Part shown: in pieces, positions 59,518 through 64,000 of the stretch
Position numbering within the stretch: the stretch's first letter is position 1
How the letters are laid out: each line of letters starts with the position of its first letter
Assembly: GCF_019455385.1 (NCBI RefSeq)
Contig: NZ_JACOFR010000013.1
Coordinates: forward strand, 1 to 64,000
Length of the DNA: 64,000 bases
Direction: 5' to 3'
Source: Bradyrhizobium sp. BR 10289
GTDB lineage: Bacteria; Pseudomonadota; Alphaproteobacteria; Rhizobiales; Xanthobacteraceae
Position numbers and translations under genes: made by a program
The notes under the pieces: model-generated
What the model saw: only the letters and a program-made list of their open reading frames with translations
What the model was told of the DNA's origin: nothing
Databases searched by the model: none

Positions 59518-60216
59518 TTATGACGCTTGTACGGCCAAGCTTTGTGCGCACGAGCCTTGTGCGGCCGGGTCCTGGCTGGTTTGATCGCGGTCTCGCCGCA
59601 ATGCAGTGCCTGAATCGCTGGCGGCATGGCACTCACGGCACGCGTTCAGCAATGTCTCAAAATCGGTCGCCAGCCCGTCCGGGCGAATGATGATCCGCTC
59701 GTCCTGCGCGCGGCGCGACTTGCCACCGATCCTGTAGCCGATCCTGGCCCGGATACAGCCGAGTTGCCGCTGCAAGGCCGGCGTCGGCGTCAGCACGATC
59801 ATCCTGTGACCGCTGCACTCCTCGGCAGAAACCTCCGCAATCGACTCCCACAGCAGAAATTCATTGCCGATGCGGAGATCGCGAATGCCATAGGAGGTCA
59901 CGATCACCACCGGGCCTCGTTCGGTCGGAAGCATCCAGATCAGCCGGGCGGTGATCAGGCCGAACAAGGCGACGCCGGCATAGCCGACCGTCGCGTCGTA
60001 ATCACCCAGACGATTTCCCCAAAGTCCATCCCACCAGTCGAACGCAAGGCTCGCGCTGAGCACGGTCATCGCAAAGCCGCCCGCGACCAGCAGCCGCAGA
60101 CGTGTCGCGCATTGACTGATTTCGAGATCGTGGGCCGCGTCAACGCGCACGGCCGGCACGACCGATGGCGGACTTTTAGCGACGGCGAGCATCGGGCCGT
60201 CAGGATGTGCGTGCAT
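59518..60216 (-). CDS. STM3941-like membrane protein (paralogue of 50629-51204)
   Basis: A 232-residue protein. Two hydrophobic helices (about 46-62 and 78-96) are followed by a soluble part with GPVVIVTSYGIRDLRIGNE, LLWESIAEVSAEEC and DGLATDFETLLNACRECH, matching the other paralogue motif for motif. The C-terminal 30 residues (about 203-232) are low-complexity. I start at ATG 60216 with GGGGGA 4 bases upstream; GTG 60318 and ATGs at 60237 and 60231 are in frame. Function unknown. The 301-base gap 59217-59517 upstream of prkA holds the EcfG promoter and no clear gene. Confidence 0.72.
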   Translation of the reverse strand: MHAHPDGPMLAVAKSPPSVVPAVRVDAAHDLEISQCATRLRLLVAGGFAMTVLSASLAFDWWDGLWGNRLGDYDATVGYAGVALFGLITARLIWMLPTERGPVVIVTSYGIRDLRIGNEFLLWESIAEVSAEECSGHRMIVLTPTPALQRQLGCIRARIGYRIGGKSRRAQDERIIIRPDGLATDFETLLNACRECHAASDSGTALRRDRDQTSQDPAAQGSCAQSLAVQAS

Positions 60217-60258
60217 GCTTTCCCCCAGCATGGTCATTCGCGACCGAGCCACGATGAC

Positions 60259-60311
60259 GTTACGCAACAGACTTTCGCCGCTTCCTCCGGCCACGACTAT
60301 GTTACGCAACA
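60259..60311. promoter_or_regulatory. Direct repeat GTTACGCAACA upstream of the STM3941-like gene
   Basis: GTTACGCAACA occurs at 60259-60269 and again at 60301-60311, exactly 42 bases apart (about four helical turns). Each copy is also a near-perfect palindrome (GTT-N-CG-N-AAC). The pair lies just upstream of the preferred start of the minus-strand gene. A regulator site is possible. Confidence 0.4.
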
Positions 60312-60475
60312 CTGCCACTGCCGCCCGGATCGCTATGATCGCGACGGAGTTAGACTGAGAGTATGACGCCTATATGCTTGATTGGTTCCCTCCCGGGAGC
60401 ATGTAGGCTAGAGGATAGCGCGTCAGGACCGGCGCGGAAACCCCTCGCCCGCAGGCTTGGAGAGAAATAACCATC

Positions 60476-63322
60476 ATGAATCCCGTCAAAGAACTGGAAA
60501 AGCACGGACAGGCCGTCTGGCTGGACTTCCTGGCCCGTGGCTTCATCGCCAAGGACCTGAAGCGGCTGATCGACACCGACGGCGTCAAGGGCGTCACCTC
60601 CAACCCCTCGATTTTCGAGAAGGCGATTGGCAGCTCGGACGAATACGACGCCCCGATCGGCAAGGCGCTGAAGCGCGGCGACAAGACCGTGGCCGACCTG
60701 TTCGAGGCCGTCGCGGTCGAGGACATCCAGAACGCCGCCGACGTGCTGCGCCCGGTCTATGACCGCCTCAAGGGCGGTGACGGCTATGTCAGCCTCGAGG
60801 TCTCGCCGTACCTCGCAATGGACACCGCCGGAACGGTCGCCGAAGCAAGGCGGCTCTGGAAGGACGTGGGCCGCAAGAACCTGATGGTGAAGGTGCCGGC
60901 GACACCGGAAGGCCTGCCCGCGATCGAGACGCTGATCGGCGAGGGCATCAGCATCAACATCACGCTGCTGTTCTCCAAAGCCGTCTACCTCAAGGTCGCC
61001 GAAGCCTATATCGCGGGCCTCGAGAAATACGTCGCGGGCGGCGGCGATCCCTCGCATGTCGCGAGCGTGGCGAGCTTCTTCGTCAGCCGCATCGACAGCG
61101 TGGTCGACAAGCAGCTCGACGAGAAGATCGCACGCGCCAACGATCCGAGCGAGAAGGAGCGGCTCGCCGCGCTGAAGGGCAAGGTCGCGATCGCCAACGC
61201 CAAGGTCGCCTATCAGGACTATAAGCGCCTGTTCGCGGGCCCGCGCTGGGAGAAGCTCGCCGCCAAGGGCGCCAAGCCGCAGCGCATGCTGTGGGCCTCC
61301 ACCGGCACCAAGAACAAGGATTACAGCGACGTGCTCTATGTCGAGGAGCTGATCGGCCCCGACACCATCAACACCGTGCCGCCGGCAACGCTGGATGCGT
61401 TCCGCGACCACGGCAAGCCGCGCGACAGTCTTGAAGAGAATGTCGAGGACGCCTATCGCGTGCTGGAAGAGCTGGAGCGCTCCGGCGTCTCGCTCGACGC
61501 CATCACCGAGGAACTCGTCAAGGACGGCGTCAAGCTGTTTGCCGATGCCGCCGACAAGCTCTATGGCGCTGTCGCGCACAAGCGCGCTACCGTGCTCGGG
61601 ACCGCGATCGACCGGCAGACGCTCTCGCTCGGTGACGGCCTCGGCAAGGCCGTGGCTGAAAGCACCGAGGAATGGCGCGCGTCGGCAAAGATCCGCAGGC
61701 TGTGGCAGCGCGACAAGTCGGTCTGGACCGGCACCGACGAGGACAAATGGCTCGGCTGGCTTGACAGCGCGGCGAAGGCCGACGTCGCCGACTACGAGGA
61801 CTACGCGAGGCGGGTGAAGGGCCAAAAGTTCTCCGATGCCGTCGTGCTCGGCATGGGCGGATCGAGCCTCGGCCCCGAGGTGTTGGCCGAGACGTTCGGC
61901 AAGAAGCCCGGCTTTCCGAAGCTGCATGTGCTCGACTCCACCGATCCCGCGCAGGTGCGGGCGATGGAGGCCAAGATCGACATCGCCAACACCGTGTTCA
62001 TCGTGTCGAGCAAATCAGGCGGCACCACCGAGCCGAACGCGATGAAGGATTATTTCCATGAGCGCGTCGCGCAGGCGCTCGGACCGAAGGCCAGGACCGG
62101 CTTCCGCTTCATCGCGGTGACCGATCCCGGTTCCTCGCTGGAGAAGGCGGCCAAGAACCTCAACTACGCGCGCATCTTCCATGGCGAGCCCTCGATCGGC
62201 GGACGCTATTCGGTGCTCTCCCCGTTTGGCCTGGTGCCGGCGGCCACCGCCGGCATCGACGTCAAGACCTTCATCAAGCACGCGCTGTCGATGGCCCGCT
62301 CCTGCGGACCGGACGTGCCGCCGAGCGAGAATCCCGGCGTGCAGCTCGGCCTTGCCATGGGCCTTGCGGGGCTCGAAGGCCGCGACAAGGTGACGATCCT
62401 GTCGTCGAAGAAGATCGCCGATTTCGGCGCCTGGGCCGAGCAGCTGATCGCGGAATCGACCGGCAAGGAAGGCAAGGGCCTGATCCCGATCGACGGCGAG
62501 CCACTGGGCGAACCCGCCGTGTACGGCAACGACCGCTTCTTCATCGACATCCGCACCGAGGGCGAGGCCGATGCTGCACACGACTCCAAGCTCGCCGCGA
62601 TCGAGGCGGCCGGCCACCCGGTCGTGCGCATCGTGATGAAGTCGATCGACCATCTCGGCCAGGAGTTCTTCCGCTTCGAGATGGCGACGGCCGTTGCAGG
62701 CGCGATCCTCGGCATTAACCCGTTCGACCAGCCGGACGTGGAAGCGGCCAAGATCAAGACCCGCGAGCTCACGGCGTCGTTCGAGAAGAACGGTGCGCTG
62801 CCGGCGGAGCAGCCGGTGGTCAGCACCGCCGAGGCCGATCTCTACACCGACGCGGCCAATGCCACGGCGCTGCGCGCCGCCGGCGCCAATGGCGATCTCA
62901 CCTCCTGGCTGAAGGCGCATCTGTCGCGCTCGGGCCATGGCGACTATGTCGCCCTGCTCGGCTACATCGCGCGCGACAAGGCGACGATAGACGCGCTCCA
63001 GGCCATGCGGCTGGAGGTGCACGAGAAGCGTCACGTCGCGACCTGCGCCGAATTCGGACCGCGCTTCCTGCACTCGACGGGACAGGCATACAAGGGCGGC
63101 CCCGACAGCGGCGTGTTCCTCCAGATCACCGCAGACGACGCCAAGGATCTTCCGGTGCCGGGCCAGAAGGCGAGCTTTGGCGTGATCAAGGCGGCGCAGG
63201 CGCGCGGCGATTTCGACGTGCTTACCGAGCGCGGACGGCGTGCGCTGCGCGTGCATCTGAAGGGACCGCTCAAGAAAGGTCTTGCGGCGCTCAACACCGC
63301 GCTCAACGACGCACTGAATTAA
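60476..63322 (+). CDS. tal-pgi: Bifunctional transaldolase/phosphoglucose isomerase
   Basis: A 948-residue fusion. The N-terminal transaldolase (about 1-370) has GVTSNPSIFEKAI and the Schiff-base Lys139 in NLMVKVPAT. The C-terminal half is a phosphoglucose isomerase, with GMGGSSLGPEVLAE, VSSKSGGTTEPNAM and the late FGPRFLHSTGQAYKGGPDSG. The fusion joins non-oxidative pentose phosphate flow to fructose-6-phosphate/glucose-6-phosphate interconversion. GGAGAG precedes the start. gnd follows 12 bases after the stop, consistent with one pentose phosphate operon. Confidence 0.95.
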   Translation: MNPVKELEKHGQAVWLDFLARGFIAKDLKRLIDTDGVKGVTSNPSIFEKAIGSSDEYDAPIGKALKRGDKTVADLFEAVAVEDIQNAADVLRPVYDRLKGGDGYVSLEVSPYLAMDTAGTVAEARRLWKDVGRKNLMVKVPATPEGLPAIETLIGEGISINITLLFSKAVYLKVAEAYIAGLEKYVAGGGDPSHVASVASFFVSRIDSVVDKQLDEKIARANDPSEKERLAALKGKVAIANAKVAYQDYKRLFAGPRWEKLAAKGAKPQRMLWASTGTKNKDYSDVLYVEELIGPDTINTVPPATLDAFRDHGKPRDSLEENVEDAYRVLEELERSGVSLDAITEELVKDGVKLFADAADKLYGAVAHKRATVLGTAIDRQTLSLGDGLGKAVAESTEEWRASAKIRRLWQRDKSVWTGTDEDKWLGWLDSAAKADVADYEDYARRVKGQKFSDAVVLGMGGSSLGPEVLAETFGKKPGFPKLHVLDSTDPAQVRAMEAKIDIANTVFIVSSKSGGTTEPNAMKDYFHERVAQALGPKARTGFRFIAVTDPGSSLEKAAKNLNYARIFHGEPSIGGRYSVLSPFGLVPAATAGIDVKTFIKHALSMARSCGPDVPPSENPGVQLGLAMGLAGLEGRDKVTILSSKKIADFGAWAEQLIAESTGKEGKGLIPIDGEPLGEPAVYGNDRFFIDIRTEGEADAAHDSKLAAIEAAGHPVVRIVMKSIDHLGQEFFRFEMATAVAGAILGINPFDQPDVEAAKIKTRELTASFEKNGALPAEQPVVSTAEADLYTDAANATALRAAGANGDLTSWLKAHLSRSGHGDYVALLGYIARDKATIDALQAMRLEVHEKRHVATCAEFGPRFLHSTGQAYKGGPDSGVFLQITADDAKDLPVPGQKASFGVIKAAQARGDFDVLTERGRRALRVHLKGPLKKGLAALNTALNDALN

Positions 63323-63334
63323 GGGAATATCTCA

Positions 63335-64000
63335 ATGCAACTCGGCATGATCGGCCTCGGCCGGATGGGCGGCAACATCGTTCGCCGGCTGATGCGCCAC
63401 GGACATTCGACCGTGGTCTATGACAAGGACGCCAAGGCCGTCGCCGGCCTTGCCGCCGACGGCGCGGTTGGGTCGGCGACGCTCGAGGAGTTCATCGCGA
63501 AGCTCGAGCGGCCGCGCACGGCCTGGGTGATGCTGCCGGCCGGCAAGATCACCGAAGCGACGATCGACACCATCGCGGGCGTGATGCAGGACGGCGACGT
63601 CATCATCGACGGCGGCAACACCTTCTGGCAGGACGACGTCCGCCGCGGCAAGGCGCTGAAGACGCGCGGCATCCATTATGTCGACGTCGGCACGTCAGGC
63701 GGCGTCTGGGGCCTCGACCGCGGCTATTGCATGATGATCGGTGGCGAGAAGCAGGTGGTGGACCGGCTCGATCCGATCTTCGCCGCGCTCGCGCCGGGCG
63801 CCGGCGACATTCCGCGCACGGAAGGACGCGAGGGGCGCGATCCGCGCATCGAACAAGGCTACATCCATGCCGGCCCGGTCGGCGCCGGCCATTTCGTCAA
63901 GATGATCCACAACGGCATCGAATACGGCCTGATGCAGGCCTATGCCGAAGGCTTCGACATCCTCAAGAACGCCAATATCGAGGCGCTGCCGGCCGATCAT
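63335..64000 (+). CDS. gnd: 6-Phosphogluconate dehydrogenase (decarboxylating), 5' part
   Basis: 222 codons from ATG 63335 to the window edge with no stop, so the gene is truncated by the window. It has the NAD(P)-binding MQLGMIGLGRMGGNIVRRL, the DVGTSGGVWGLDRGYCMMIG motif and HFVKMIHNGIEYGLMQAYAE, where the Lys and the HNGIEY are catalytic. It matches the short YqeC/GndA-like NAD-dependent type. It oxidises 6-phosphogluconate to ribulose-5-phosphate and CO2. It follows tal-pgi directly. Confidence 0.95.
   Translation, partial: MQLGMIGLGRMGGNIVRRLMRHGHSTVVYDKDAKAVAGLAADGAVGSATLEEFIAKLERPRTAWVMLPAGKITEATIDTIAGVMQDGDVIIDGGNTFWQDDVRRGKALKTRGIHYVDVGTSGGVWGLDRGYCMMIGGEKQVVDRLDPIFAALAPGAGDIPRTEGREGRDPRIEQGYIHAGPVGAGHFVKMIHNGIEYGLMQAYAEGFDILKNANIEALPADH

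Noticed and set aside
59300..59584. Small plus-strand frame in the prkA upstream gap
   Set aside because: It has no ribosome site and no family resemblance, and it crosses into the 3' end of the minus-strand STM3941-like gene.

Overview
The window is a piece of a high-GC alphaproteobacterial chromosome, almost certainly Bradyrhizobium or a very close relative. The evidence is a D-tartrate dehydratase that matches the published Bradyrhizobium japonicum enzyme at its active-site positions, a pqqABCDE cluster, an intracellular PHB depolymerase, a transaldolase/phosphoglucose-isomerase fusion followed by gnd, a prkA-DUF444-spoVR operon behind an EcfG-type stress promoter, and many families of intergenic palindromic repeats. 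No rRNA, tRNA, CRISPR array, insertion sequence or phage gene was seen. It reads as core and metabolic chromosome rather than an island.

Layout. 1-6 kb: minus-strand genes for a GMC oxidoreductase, a GNAT acetyltransferase, an SMP-30 lactonase, a small coiled-coil periplasmic protein and a GST, with one small plus-strand gene. 6-13.5 kb: phaZ, then a six-gene minus-strand operon in which a polar amino-acid-type ABC transporter is bracketed by two different ureohydrolases, with a divergent LysR regulator. 13.8-22.4 kb: a second six-gene minus-strand operon (peptide-type ABC transporter, FAD amine/amino acid oxidase, 2-hydroxyacid dehydrogenase) with a divergent XRE-cupin regulator. 22.5-27.5 kb: hybrid histidine kinase, cupin, an unrecognised exported protein, GNAT and an orphan solute-binding protein. 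27.7-35.9 kb: RND efflux pair, MFS transporter with divergent AraC regulator, malonyl-CoA decarboxylase. 36-40 kb: tarD, amidase-gpx-DUF3297 operon, a DUF6894 protein. 40.2-45.3 kb: pqqABCDE plus a prolyl iminopeptidase-like hydrolase and an unknown gene. 45.7-50.5 kb: a three-gene 2-oxoacid oxidoreductase operon with its own FAD/Fe-S electron-transfer subunit. 50.6-54.2 kb: small genes, including an ArsR-SRPBCC-membrane protein-DUF1801 operon. 54.4-60.2 kb: prkA-DUF444-spoVR and a second STM3941-like membrane protein. 60.5-64 kb: tal-pgi and the 5' part of gnd.

How it fits together. Two uptake-plus-catabolism operons each have a divergent regulator and suggest scavenging of guanidino compounds and of amino-acid or opine-like compounds. 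PQQ synthesis serves dehydrogenases that lie outside the window. PhaZ, Tal-Pgi, Gnd and the oxoacid oxidoreductase feed central carbon and reductant metabolism. Regulatory palindromes are visible in several divergent or promoter regions, and imperfect palindromic repeats fill five of the eight convergent gene junctions.
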